Virus record (IMG/VR): IMGVR_UViG_3300044695_003381
Coordinates: 1-21,989 of that record
DNA from: a virus
DNA: 21,989 nt
Direction: 5' to 3' (one strand)
This document shows positions 12,419 through 18,252 of the stretch, piece after piece (the stretch's first letter is position 1; each line of letters starts with the position of its first letter). The translations under genes and the position numbers were made by a program. The notes beneath the pieces are model-generated. The model was given only the letters and a program-made list of their open reading frames with translations, was not told the DNA's origin and ran no database searches.

Positions 12419-12453
12419 GGTTCTAGCGAGTAGTTACCAGCAATGCCAGAACC
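12419..12453. repeat. Hairpin after the second methyltransferase gene
   Basis: GGTTCT (12419-12424) and AGAACC (12448-12453) form a six-pair stem, extended by GC/GC across bulges. The loop contains GTTACCAGC, whose reverse complement GCTGGTAAC also occurs in the repeat inside the methyltransferase N-terminus (13101). No T-tract follows on either strand, so this is not a standard terminator; it may be a third boundary element of the cassette region. Confidence 0.45.
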
Positions 12454-12460
12454 GACACCG

Positions 12461-13174
12461 CTAAAACAACCGTAATTGTGATTTAAAGTCATTAAAACGC
12501 TTTTCTTGTTTCTCATAATATTCTTTGTCAATTTCAAATCCTACAAAGTTAAACCCACCTTTATACGCTGCAATCCTACTGCTTCCACTTCCTAAATGGG
12601 TGTCTAAAATCAAATCGCCTTCTTTGGCATAATTTTGTAAAATCCAGTCGTAAAGCGGTATTGGTTTTTGTGTTGGATGTACTTTGTCAACTTGGTTATG
12701 TTTGTGTATTGAGTAGGTAAATAGCTTTGCGGGTTTCTTCAATCCCATACTTACCCAAGCATATTCTAAAGTAGCAAAGTTTGGCATTGCTTGTTGTTTA
12801 TTCCAACACAAAAAATACTCACTTGGTGGTAGTTCAAAATTATTAGCACCCCAAACAATTTGATTTTTAGATACACGAAACAACTCACTCCAATATTCAT
12901 CGCTTGGCTTATCATTGTTCACAGTTTCCATTCTTTGAAATCTTTTAGCGTGAACATCTTTACTGCTTGGTGTGGTTGTTACGTTTTTAAACCTTTCAAT
13001 CCCATAAGGCGGGTCAACTATTGCCAAATCAAAATGGTTATCTGCATAGCGTTTTAATGCTGTTACACAATCTTCCAAATACACCTCCGACAAAGGCACT
13101 GCTGGTAACACGTGCTTTGCAAAAGCGGGGGTTTCCGTTTTCAAAGGAACATTTTCGTTAAATATATCATTCAT
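12461..13174 (-). CDS. Beta-class DNA methyltransferase (237 aa)
   Basis: The motif order is that of beta-class N6-adenine/N4-cytosine methyltransferases: catalytic DPPYGI (54-59) first, then HPTQKP (166-171), then the AdoMet-binding motif ILDTHLGSGSSRIAAY (189-204; Asp191). It transfers a methyl group to DNA, probably to evade host restriction. No restriction partner is next to it, consistent with an orphan phage enzyme. The target site cannot be read. The first 30 codons overlap one arm of an inverted repeat (13101-13134) whose other arm lies before the start. Confidence 0.88.
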   Translation of the reverse strand: MNDIFNENVPLKTETPAFAKHVLPAVPLSEVYLEDCVTALKRYADNHFDLAIVDPPYGIERFKNVTTTPSSKDVHAKRFQRMETVNNDKPSDEYWSELFRVSKNQIVWGANNFELPPSEYFLCWNKQQAMPNFATLEYAWVSMGLKKPAKLFTYSIHKHNQVDKVHPTQKPIPLYDWILQNYAKEGDLILDTHLGSGSSRIAAYKGGFNFVGFEIDKEYYEKQEKRFNDFKSQLRLF

Positions 13175-13235
13175 CTTTCTAATTAAATTTAGTGGTTAAA
13201 AGCCCCGCCTTCGCAAAGCACCATACGTTAGCCGC
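13101..13235. repeat. Inverted repeat bounding methyltransferase 2 (attC-like)
   Basis: The outer arm at 13198-13235 (minus strand GCTAACGTATGGTGCTTTGC then GAAGGCGGGGCTTT) lies between the stop of methyltransferase 1 and the start of methyltransferase 2. The inner arm at 13101-13134 (plus strand GCTGGTAACACGTGCTTTGC then AAAAGCGGGGGTTT) lies in codons about 14-25 of methyltransferase 2. The arms pair imperfectly around the start codon. The outline (GCTAAC ... GCTTTGC ... GCGGGG-TTT) is shared with the repeat at 14158-14290. The YAAC/GTTR ends recall integron attC sites, but no integrase gene is visible. Confidence 0.6.
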
Positions 13236-13239
13236 AATA

Positions 13240-14238
13240 CTAAGAACACCTCCGTAAAGCGACATTGTAATAATTCTCATCTTTCTCTACTCCGATAAAG
13301 TTTCTATTTGTGTTTTTACAAGCTACACCAGTTGAGCCGCTTCCCATAGTTAAATCCACTACTAAATCATTTTCGTTGCTGAAAGTTTTTATTAAATCTT
13401 CCAATAACAAAACAGGCTTTTGCGTTGGGTGTAGACCTGTAAAATCTTTTTCATATTCTAAAATATTACTTTTAAATTTACCGCCTTCCCATAAATTAAA
13501 AGTAGATGCAAACTGATTTTTAAATTTATCGTCTATCTTTTTTAATTCCGAAAAACATTTAAACCCTTGCATCTTATCAATTCCAAATACCTCTATTAAT
13601 TCTAAGTATGTTATTTCGGTACATAACCCGTATTGAGTGCTATCAATATAAAATGTATGTTCGGCTCTCCTGTGTCCTAATTTATTGTTTATTTGTTTCA
13701 AATTTAATCCTATAAAATCCATTACATTTTTAAAGTATGGTCTAAGTGGGTGCATCGCTTCTGTTTCGTGTACTTTACTAAAAATCAAAATATCTTCAAC
13801 ATAAGAAACAGGTGCTTTATTAACTAATAAGCAATTTGCAAAATGTTTTTTATCCCAGTACATATTATAATTGTGTGGCAAGTTTGGAATTTGTCCATTT
13901 ATTAATTCGGTAGTAAATGGTTGATTAGCAAATAATATCATTTTACCATTTTTACGGAGTATTCTGTTTGCAATCTCCATTATTTTATTTACAGGAATAA
14001 CATTATCCCAATCACTATTTGATAGCCTTTTATATTTTTCAATATCTCCACCAAGACCTTTTATAGTTCCATAAGGCAAATCAGTCAATATTAAATCAAC
14101 CGAACCGCTTTCTATTGTATCGCTTTCAATTAAGCAATCCCCGAATAACAAAGTACTGCGGCTAACAGCACCTATACAAAAGGCGGGGTTTAGTGGTTCA
14201 ATCATATTTTCGTTTTCAAATAAAGTTTTCTGCATCAT
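13240..14238 (-). CDS. Beta-class DNA methyltransferase (332 aa)
   Basis: Catalytic motif IV is TDLPYGT (52-58), a Leu variant of DPPY. HPTQKP follows at 270-275, and the AdoMet motif LVVDLTMGSGSTGVAC at 292-307. This order marks the beta class (N6-adenine or N4-cytosine). The long middle part (about 130-260) is probably the target recognition domain and differs wholly from methyltransferase 2, so the two should recognise different sites. The start could be either of two adjacent ATG codons or ATG at residue 12. Codons about 14-27 overlap one arm of an inverted repeat. Confidence 0.87.
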   Translation of the reverse strand: MMQKTLFENENMIEPLNPAFCIGAVSRSTLLFGDCLIESDTIESGSVDLILTDLPYGTIKGLGGDIEKYKRLSNSDWDNVIPVNKIMEIANRILRKNGKMILFANQPFTTELINGQIPNLPHNYNMYWDKKHFANCLLVNKAPVSYVEDILIFSKVHETEAMHPLRPYFKNVMDFIGLNLKQINNKLGHRRAEHTFYIDSTQYGLCTEITYLELIEVFGIDKMQGFKCFSELKKIDDKFKNQFASTFNLWEGGKFKSNILEYEKDFTGLHPTQKPVLLLEDLIKTFSNENDLVVDLTMGSGSTGVACKNTNRNFIGVEKDENYYNVALRRCS

Positions 14239-14290
14239 ATTAAATTTTCGTTTTTAAATCCCGCCCTTCGTATAGCTGCAAAACGTTAGC
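14158..14290. repeat. Inverted repeat bounding methyltransferase 1 (attC-like)
   Basis: The outer arm at 14256-14290 (minus strand GCTAACGTTTTGCAGCTATA then CGAAGGGCGGGATTT) overlaps the end of the HTH gene and the gap before the methyltransferase. The inner arm at 14158-14198 (plus strand GCGGCTAACAGCACCTATAC then AAAAGGCGGGGTTTAGTGGTT) lies in its N-terminal codons. Both arms share GCTAAC, CTATAC and GGCGGG in order. The inner arm's TAGTGGTT also appears next to the outer arm of the other cassette (13190-13197), tying the two elements together. Confidence 0.6.
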
Positions 14291-14486
14291 TATTCCACTC
14301 CGCTAATTTCTTATTTACATCAGTTAATGTCTTTGGGTCGCACGTTTCACGCTCTAACAAATTGCTTAATGTCAAACGATGCACACCTAAGTATTCAGCA
14401 GTTGCGGTTTTAGTTAATTTTGCCTTTACTAACTTGCGAAGTGCTTGTTTAGTTTCTTTTGGGATTCGTATTGATTTTTCTGCCAT
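14286..14486 (-). CDS. Small HTH transcriptional regulator (66 aa)
   Basis: The start is taken as ATG at 14486 (MAEKSIRIPKETKQALRKLV), because the longer frame from 14525 runs through a perfect promoter. The HTH is clear: LVKAKLTKTATAEYLGVHRL followed by TLSNLLER, i.e. a helix, a turn at YLGV and a recognition helix. Its size suits a Cro/repressor-like switch protein. The promoter ends 4 nt before the ATG, so the mRNA is essentially leaderless. It lies between the endolysin terminator and the methyltransferases, a good place for an early-late or lysogeny control gene. Confidence 0.75.
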   Translation of the reverse strand: MAEKSIRIPKETKQALRKLVKAKLTKTATAEYLGVHRLTLSNLLERETCDPKTLTDVNKKLAEWNS

Positions 14487-14490
14487 GCCA

Positions 14491-14522
14491 CAAAAATATG
14501 TATAAACTTTTGTATATGCAAA
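14491..14522 (-). promoter_or_regulatory. Promoter of the HTH regulator
   Basis: TTTG (14522-14519), a 20-nt spacer and TATTTTTG (14498-14491) on the minus strand match the Bacteroidota consensus exactly. The ATG lies 4 nt downstream (TTTGTGGCATGG). The spacer contains TATACAAAAGTTTATA, an imperfect inverted repeat (TATA-AA..TT-TATA) that could be an operator for self-control. Confidence 0.7.
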
Positions 14523-14540
14523 CATTTTATTATTTAATTT

Positions 14541-14572
14541 AAAAAACCCGCAAAGTAGACACTAAGCAGGGT
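14541..14572 (-). terminator. Intrinsic terminator after the endolysin gene
   Basis: The minus strand reads ACCCTGC (14572-14566), a loop of about 14 nt, GCGGGT (14551-14546) and a T-tract to 14541. The stem has six pairs with one bulged T. It separates the lysis transcript from the HTH regulator's own promoter. Confidence 0.6.
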
Positions 14573-14600
14573 AAAATTAAACTAACTATGAATAAAAGAG

Positions 14601-15131
14601 TTAAGCCTCGTTGGTAGACAACTTGCCACCACTTGCATAATGATATTTTATACAAGATTCAGGCATTGCAATTTTATAAATCGGTCTATTGATACTATGG
14701 ATTCTTGACTTCGATATTTCAGCAATACTTACTTTGTCACCTTGATTTCCACCAAGCACAAAGTATGTTGTTGCTGATTCCCCAACATACAACCCAACAT
14801 GACCACCTCCATTACGTGAAAATACCAATATATCGCCTAATACAGCCTCTTTAACGACTTGACCGAACTTATCCCATGCCTTCGCCCTCAAAGGCTCTTT
14901 AACCACCTCCCAATTAGCACGTTGGGCAACAACCGCCATAAACAAACCGCACCACGGAATAGAATCAGCATTATACCAATCATCCTCTTTAGTATTCGTT
15001 TCTTTTGCCCAATTCACAATAATAGGATTAGATTTTGTTCCTGGCGTTTCTAGCGTTCCAAGCAATGCCATTGCTTCACGAACTATGCGAGGTGGTGTTA
15101 TTGTGCGTAATGTGTTTAGTATTGCTTTCAT
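14601..15131 (-). CDS. CHAP/NlpC-type endolysin, TIGR02594-like (176 aa)
   Basis: The protein has the cysteine amidase/peptidase core: IPWCGLFMAVVAQ (about 58-70) with the catalytic-type Cys60, then LGDILVFSRNGGGHVGLYVG (about 98-117) with the likely catalytic His, and YFVLGGNQGDKVSIAEISKS (about 122-141). This pattern is typical of the TIGR02594 family of phage endolysins, which cut peptidoglycan. There is no signal peptide, so release through a holin is expected; a holin-like gene lies at 18253. The start overlaps the preceding stop as ATGA. Confidence 0.85.
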   Translation of the reverse strand: MKAILNTLRTITPPRIVREAMALLGTLETPGTKSNPIIVNWAKETNTKEDDWYNADSIPWCGLFMAVVAQRANWEVVKEPLRAKAWDKFGQVVKEAVLGDILVFSRNGGGHVGLYVGESATTYFVLGGNQGDKVSIAEISKSRIHSINRPIYKIAMPESCIKYHYASGGKLSTNEA

Positions 15132-15280
15132 TCTAATTCAGATAAAAAGATTATAAATTGGTTATTGTTGTGCAAGTTTTTAAGTTCAACTTTTAGATCG
15201 CCTTTGTAGTCGAATACTCTAAGCACTCGGTGTGACATCCCATTGTAATTTATAAGTTTCCCTGCGATTATTGTGGTCAT
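15128..15280 (-). CDS. Small protein (50 aa), unknown function
   Basis: ATG at 15280, stop TGA at 15130-15128, overlapping the endolysin start as ATGA. The product begins MTTIIAGKLINYNGMSHRVL and looks like a small beta-barrel (SH3-like: G-K-L-I-N-Y-N-G ... R-V-L-R-V-F-D-Y-K-G-D-L-K-V-E-L). The overlap couples its translation to the endolysin. It could be an accessory or a cell-wall-associated factor, but nothing proves this. Confidence 0.6.
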   Translation of the reverse strand: MTTIIAGKLINYNGMSHRVLRVFDYKGDLKVELKNLHNNNQFIIFLSELE

Positions 15281-15283
15281 AAA

Positions 15284-15541
15284 TTATATTTTTACAAATT
15301 TACTTAATACACTTGCAATCCTAGCTATAAACCTCGCTATCTTACCGCCTTTTGTAGTTGGTTGAGTTGCGGTGTATTCGTCTAAGGCTACTTGTAACGC
15401 TTTGATAATAAACTCTTTTTTATTAGGTGCATCGTTTAGTATCGAATGCGACCATGCGTTATTGAAATAGTTTCTATCTTGTGGGAGTTGGTTAAGGATA
15501 TGCTTAATATCAGCATCCGTTTTGAGTTGCATGTATGTCAT
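15284..15541 (-). CDS. Small protein with cationic amphipathic C-terminus (85 aa)
   Basis: The first 60 residues are helical and polar (MTYMQLKTDADIKHILNQLP). The end, GGKIARFIARIASVLSKFVK, is a cationic amphipathic helix like membrane-active peptides. With the endolysin 150 bp downstream in the same operon, a membrane-disturbing lysis role is possible; a plain DNA- or lipid-binding role is equally possible. It has an exact promoter (15563-15593) right after a terminator. The first of its two ATG codons is at 15541. Confidence 0.6.
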   Translation of the reverse strand: MTYMQLKTDADIKHILNQLPQDRNYFNNAWSHSILNDAPNKKEFIIKALQVALDEYTATQPTTKGGKIARFIARIASVLSKFVKI

Positions 15542-15562
15542 ATTATTTAGTTTTTAGTCACA

Positions 15563-15593
15563 CAAATCTAATACGAATATTTTATATTACAAA
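15563..15593 (-). promoter_or_regulatory. Promoter of the endolysin operon
   Basis: TTTG (15593-15590), a 19-nt spacer and TAGATTTG (15570-15563) on the minus strand match the consensus. The TTTG is the end of the T-tract of the terminator just upstream. Transcription would begin near 15557, about 15 nt before the ATG. Confidence 0.62.
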
Positions 15594-15618
15594 AAAAACC
15601 TAACATTTAAGTTAGGTT
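15591..15618 (-). terminator. Intrinsic terminator with 8-bp stem
   Basis: AACCTAAC and GTTAGGTT (15618-15611 and 15604-15597 on the minus strand) form a perfect eight-pair stem around a six-base loop, followed by a run of T ending at 15591. Confidence 0.78.
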
Positions 15619-15659
15619 GTGACTGATACACATAGTGAATCTAAACGTCATTTTAATAT
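15591..15659 (-). ncRNA. Possible small RNA between promoter and terminator (about 70 nt)
   Basis: A TATCTTTG -7 box at 15671-15664 and the strong terminator at 15618-15591 delimit a short minus-strand transcript without a gene. It contains TGAC and GTCA segments that could close a stem. The -33 box is poor. The RNA might be only the 3' end of read-through from upstream. Confidence 0.4.
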
Positions 15660-15682
15660 ACTGCAAAGATAGTATATATTTG
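15651..15682 (+). promoter_or_regulatory. Back-to-back promoter pair
   Basis: The plus strand has TTTT (15651-15654), a 20-nt spacer and TATATTTG (15675-15682), ending 4 nt before the ATG at 15687. The minus strand has TATCTTTG (15671-15664). The two -7 boxes point away from each other and are only 3 bp apart, so the polymerases could not bind both at once; this is a likely switch point. Confidence 0.5.
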
Positions 15683-15686
15683 CCCA

Positions 15687-15896
15687 ATGAATAAGCCTGC
15701 TAGAATATTTAATGGTAATGTCAATATAAACACAACTAACTTTATGAACGTTGATAAAATAATAACAGAAGAACAATATTTACTAGCACTTGCTGAAAAA
15801 ATCCGCATTGAGAAATACCTAGAACACTTGACAGCTATAACTCGTGCGTACAATTACCAAAACTATAACTCGCCAAATGTGGGTAAAAAAGTATAG
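15687..15896 (+). CDS. Plus-strand small protein (69 aa), unknown function
   Basis: The product begins MNKPARIFNGNVNINTTNFM and has a well-formed central helix (ITEEQYLLALAEKIRIEKYL). It has no membrane segment or known motif. It is the only plausible plus-strand gene in the window and has a plus-strand promoter placing the start of transcription at or next to the ATG. An inverted repeat follows its stop (15898-15944). The opposite strand is also open, but with a composition unlike a real protein. A role in a lysis-lysogeny or late switch is possible from position only. Confidence 0.5.
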   Translation: MNKPARIFNGNVNINTTNFMNVDKIITEEQYLLALAEKIRIEKYLEHLTAITRAYNYQNYNSPNVGKKV

Positions 15897-15897
15897 A

Positions 15898-15996
15898 TTT
15901 GGCAACTTATAAATTCCGAAGTATAGTTCGTATTTGTTGCCAAATATGGCTAAATATGCTATAAAATAGCCTAAAACCTTATTATAGTTCGTATTT
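15898..15996. repeat. Nested inverted and direct repeats in AT-rich non-coding DNA
   Basis: TTTGGCAAC (15898-15906) and GTTGCCAAA (15936-15944) form a 9-bp inverted repeat. TATAGTTCGTATTT occurs at 15922-15935 and again at 15983-15996, an exact 14-bp direct repeat 61 bp apart. GGCTA and TAGCC (15949-15953, 15968-15972) flank ATATGCTATAAAA, echoed by AGCATATAAAATAGC near 16060. The whole 15897-16105 stretch has no convincing gene. Confidence 0.55.
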
Positions 15997-16105
15997 AATA
16001 TCGTTATTTTATACCCTATCACACACGTAAGATAAAATTAGACTATTTCGTACCCAATAGCATATAAAATAGCTAAATATTATCGCCTTATATTTAATTG
16101 CATAT

Positions 16106-16255
16106 AAAAAAAGCTCCCAGTAGGAGCAGGTCTATACTAAATATAATATAGAGTTGTCAAAAAAACTAATGTAGCATCAGCACTCCTGCTCTGATCCCTT
16201 TATTATTTAATGTGTAGTTCGAGCTTCTACATTGCAGTTTTTCACATTAGCCAAT
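16106..16255 (-). ncRNA. Structured RNA (about 150 nt) with interleaved helices and terminator
   Basis: A TATATTTG -7 box at 16267-16260 is followed on the minus strand by CTAATGT (16250-16244), a hairpin TGTAG/CTACA, a hairpin ATCAG/CTGAT whose loop holds AGCAGG, then ACATTAG (16172-16166) with a T7 run, a hairpin CTATA/TATAG, and a terminator GCTCC-TACTG-GGAGC plus T7 (16127-16106). CTAATGT pairs with ACATTAG, and GAGCAGG (16191-16185) with CCTGCTC (16130-16124). The two helices interleave, and the second competes with the terminator stem. No gene follows directly, so it is probably a stand-alone RNA. The layout parallels the RNA at 8366-8480. It matches no class I know. Confidence 0.6.
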
Positions 16256-16259
16256 ATTG

Positions 16260-16267
16260 CAAATATA
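16260..16267 (-). promoter_or_regulatory. TATATTTG -7 box of the 150-nt RNA
   Basis: The box lies just after the stop of the 59-aa gene (16276). A TTG lies about 23 nt upstream of it, slightly farther than the usual 19-21 nt. The downstream RNA ends in a strong terminator, which supports a real transcription unit. Confidence 0.45.
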
Positions 16268-16275
16268 CAACTTTT

Positions 16276-16455
16276 CTATTCTAAATTCACCAATAATTCA
16301 TCGATGTCAGCCAAACATTCATAAATTAAATCCGTTGTATCGTCTTTTAAACACCGCCTAATTCGTTCTTTAATAGTGTGTAGTCGTGGCAATAAATCCA
16401 TTGCCGAAAGCATTAAGATAGCTTCTTTTTCATCGCATTCGATTTGTACTTTCAT
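16276..16455 (-). CDS. Small acidic helical protein (59 aa), unknown function
   Basis: ATG at 16455, stop TAG at 16278-16276. The product begins MKVQIECDEKEAILMLSAMD and continues as two amphipathic helices ending ADIDELLVNLE. It overlaps the end of the membrane-protein gene upstream by 26 nt. The helical, E/D/L-rich nature suggests a protein-binding role, but no family is recognised. Confidence 0.58.
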   Translation of the reverse strand: MKVQIECDEKEAILMLSAMDLLPRLHTIKERIRRCLKDDTTDLIYECLADIDELLVNLE

Positions 16456-16588
16456 ATTTACAAGGTTTAAATATTATTTGATAAATCCCCATCACCAACG
16501 CCCCAAACATTGCACAATATAATACCATAAGCGTGATACCCATGTACGAATAATCTCGTAACTTACTATCGAAAGTATTAGTTCCCAT
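16430..16588 (-). CDS. Small single-pass membrane protein (52 aa)
   Basis: The start is taken as ATG at 16588 (MGTNTFDSKLRDYSYMGITL), which lies just after the stop of the gene upstream; a longer frame from 16654 would overlap that gene by 62 nt. One transmembrane helix is clear (about residues 15-40, MGITLMVLYCAMFGALVMGI). The end is basic (KPCKYESTNRMR), suggesting the C-terminus is in the cytoplasm. It could be a pinholin- or antiholin-like protein, but evidence is thin. Confidence 0.55.
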   Translation of the reverse strand: MGTNTFDSKLRDYSYMGITLMVLYCAMFGALVMGIYQIIFKPCKYESTNRMR

Positions 16589-16592
16589 AGTT

Positions 16593-16799
16593 TCATAGTT
16601 TAGACTTTGTTTCAGATGGTGTTTTTGTTCTAAATCTATCTTGTTGAGTTTCATAATACCAAATATGGATAAGCGGAAAATTCCTAACTATATTATCTTC
16701 AAATAATAAAGCTAAAGTATTGCCTTCTAAAAAATGGCTTAAAACTCCCTCATAATAAATTGGAGTTGTTGTGTCTTTTAATTTAATTTTTACATTCAT
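16593..16799 (-). CDS. Small beta-rich protein (68 aa), unknown function
   Basis: The product begins MNVKIKLKDTTTPIYYEGVL and has alternating strand-like segments (TLALLFEDNIVRNFPLIHIW) and a polar, basic tail (RFRTKTPSETKSKL). It reads like a single small barrel domain. It starts 18 nt after the winged-helix-like gene. Confidence 0.58.
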   Translation of the reverse strand: MNVKIKLKDTTTPIYYEGVLSHFLEGNTLALLFEDNIVRNFPLIHIWYYETQQDRFRTKTPSETKSKL

Positions 16800-16817
16800 T
16801 TTATTTTGTTTTAATTA

Positions 16818-17030
16818 TTATTTTAGTTTTATTTCTTTGCCTTTTTGTGTTAAAATTACTTTGTCCCCTTTGCGTTCAATAAGTTTTAAATCTTCTAACC
16901 GAAATATCGTTGCCCAACTAATGTTTTTATCCAGTATGTAGCACCTACCTTCTAACCCACTTTCGTAGTGACATACAACCTTTGCTTGCAGTTGCTTGAT
17001 TAATTCGGTTTGGACTTTGCTTAGTTTCAT
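16818..17030 (-). CDS. Winged-helix-like small protein (70 aa)
   Basis: The product begins MKLSKVQTELIKQLQAKVVC and ends with DLKLIERKGDKVILTQKGKE. The latter matches the end of a winged-helix domain (L-x-x-L-x-L-I-E-R-x-G-x-x-V-x-L-T-x-K-G), where the wing hairpin follows the recognition helix. The middle part is unusual (CHYESGLEGRCYILDKNISW). DNA binding is likely but not certain. Confidence 0.55.
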   Translation of the reverse strand: MKLSKVQTELIKQLQAKVVCHYESGLEGRCYILDKNISWATIFRLEDLKLIERKGDKVILTQKGKEIKLK

Positions 17031-17078
17031 GGTAAGGTTATAGGTTTACTTTTTATCTTATTTTGTCAGTCTATACGC

Positions 17079-18233
17079 TTAGAATAAATGCGTAATTCTG
17101 CAACACTGACCATGTAATTTATGATGAAGGAATGCCTCGATAGCTTTTGGGGAATGGATAAATCCGTTTTTCGCATGCCATGAATCCGCCCCACTCGGGC
17201 TTCTCAACGATTCGACACAAACACCCATATAATCCTTTGCAACCTTATGATGCACATGATGAGTATATATGTACTTATGTTTGCATGCACTCCAACTATC
17301 CGCCTCGTGTGCCATTAACATAGGCAAATCAGCTACTTTAGCGCCATCGCCATGACAAGTGCTAATTAAATTATTAAAGTAGGTAAAGTATTTACGATGC
17401 CTCATATCAACGTTGAAAGTTATGTTTTTGCATTTCGCAAATTGAGCCTCAATAGTTTGACATAAAAAAAACCCATGTACATAGTCATGATTTGAAGGGT
17501 TATAAACGAACTCAACATCAGCGACACCGAGTAAAATAGTTAGTATATCAACATACAATTTACGTGCAGTTCGGTAATTATCATACCACATAGCATCCGT
17601 ATCTTGCTTAGTTCCACTTGTGGTTTCATTACGTGGACTATCAACGTGCAATATATCGTTTCCTGCCACAAAAAGTATCTTATCAATGTGATACCCTTGA
17701 CACTTCTGTAATATACCTCTTACGCCCTCTAAAACACGTTGTACCGCTATCTGACTATTGTAATCTTCTCCGGTTTCGAATGATGAGCAAAGTTTACCAA
17801 TATGAATGTCGGCAGGGTCAACAACAAGCAAATAACTATCTTTATTTTCTATTCGTTTCGGTGCTTTTATTACCACCGCTTCTTTTCGTATATCTTCTAA
17901 TATTAAATCCTTGAGTGTTTCAAATTCTTTTAGTTGCGGTTCTTGATAGTTAGGATTTTTTATAAACAAAGAAGCACCATTGTCTTTCATCCAAAGGTGC
18001 TTTACATCTCTATTCTCAATGTCTAATCTATCAGTGGCTTCATAAACTCCTTGATAATCACTTTCTATTCTATGCTTATTTCGGTCAATGTACTTACGAA
18101 AAGCGTGTACTTTCTTATTCTTATTTCTTGAATCGGTGGTGTTAAGCAGTTTAGCAACTATTTCAGTTGAGGATAAGCCTTCTCCTAAAAGTTGTTTTAT
18201 TTGAACGTAATAATCCCTAAAGTTATATTGCAT
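17079..18233 (-). CDS. HTH plus calcineurin-like metallophosphoesterase (384 aa)
   Basis: Residues about 8-32 form a small HTH-like unit (YVQIKQLLGEGLSSTEIVAK). From about 132 the metallophosphoesterase motifs follow in order: DPADIHIG (Asp142, His144), VAGNDILH (Gly191-Asn192-Asp193), YNPSNHDY (Asn248-His249-Asp250), STCHGDG (His294, Asp296) and YTHHVHH (His325-His328). This matches the two-metal active site of the family that includes Mre11/SbcD nucleases. Phage members are thought to act on DNA or nucleotides. The N-terminal HTH suggests DNA as substrate. It lies between the holin-like gene and small unknown genes. Confidence 0.78.
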   Translation of the reverse strand: MQYNFRDYYVQIKQLLGEGLSSTEIVAKLLNTTDSRNKNKKVHAFRKYIDRNKHRIESDYQGVYEATDRLDIENRDVKHLWMKDNGASLFIKNPNYQEPQLKEFETLKDLILEDIRKEAVVIKAPKRIENKDSYLLVVDPADIHIGKLCSSFETGEDYNSQIAVQRVLEGVRGILQKCQGYHIDKILFVAGNDILHVDSPRNETTSGTKQDTDAMWYDNYRTARKLYVDILTILLGVADVEFVYNPSNHDYVHGFFLCQTIEAQFAKCKNITFNVDMRHRKYFTYFNNLISTCHGDGAKVADLPMLMAHEADSWSACKHKYIYTHHVHHKVAKDYMGVCVESLRSPSGADSWHAKNGFIHSPKAIEAFLHHKLHGQCCRITHLF

Positions 18234-18252
18234 GGTTATAATTTACATTTAC

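Noticed and set aside
12860-13057. Plus-strand frame within methyltransferase 2
   Set aside because: It lies opposite conserved catalytic codons (DPPY region) and has no supporting signals.
14487-14525. Earlier ATG for the HTH regulator (extra MFAYTKVYTYFCG)
   Set aside because: The extra codons coincide with a perfect TTTG-N20-TATTTTTG promoter, so the start at 14486 is preferred.
15819-16022. Minus-strand frame of 67 codons rich in Y, I and F
   Set aside because: It starts with GTG, overlaps the repeat-rich region and the better-supported plus-strand gene, and has the composition of translated AT-rich DNA.
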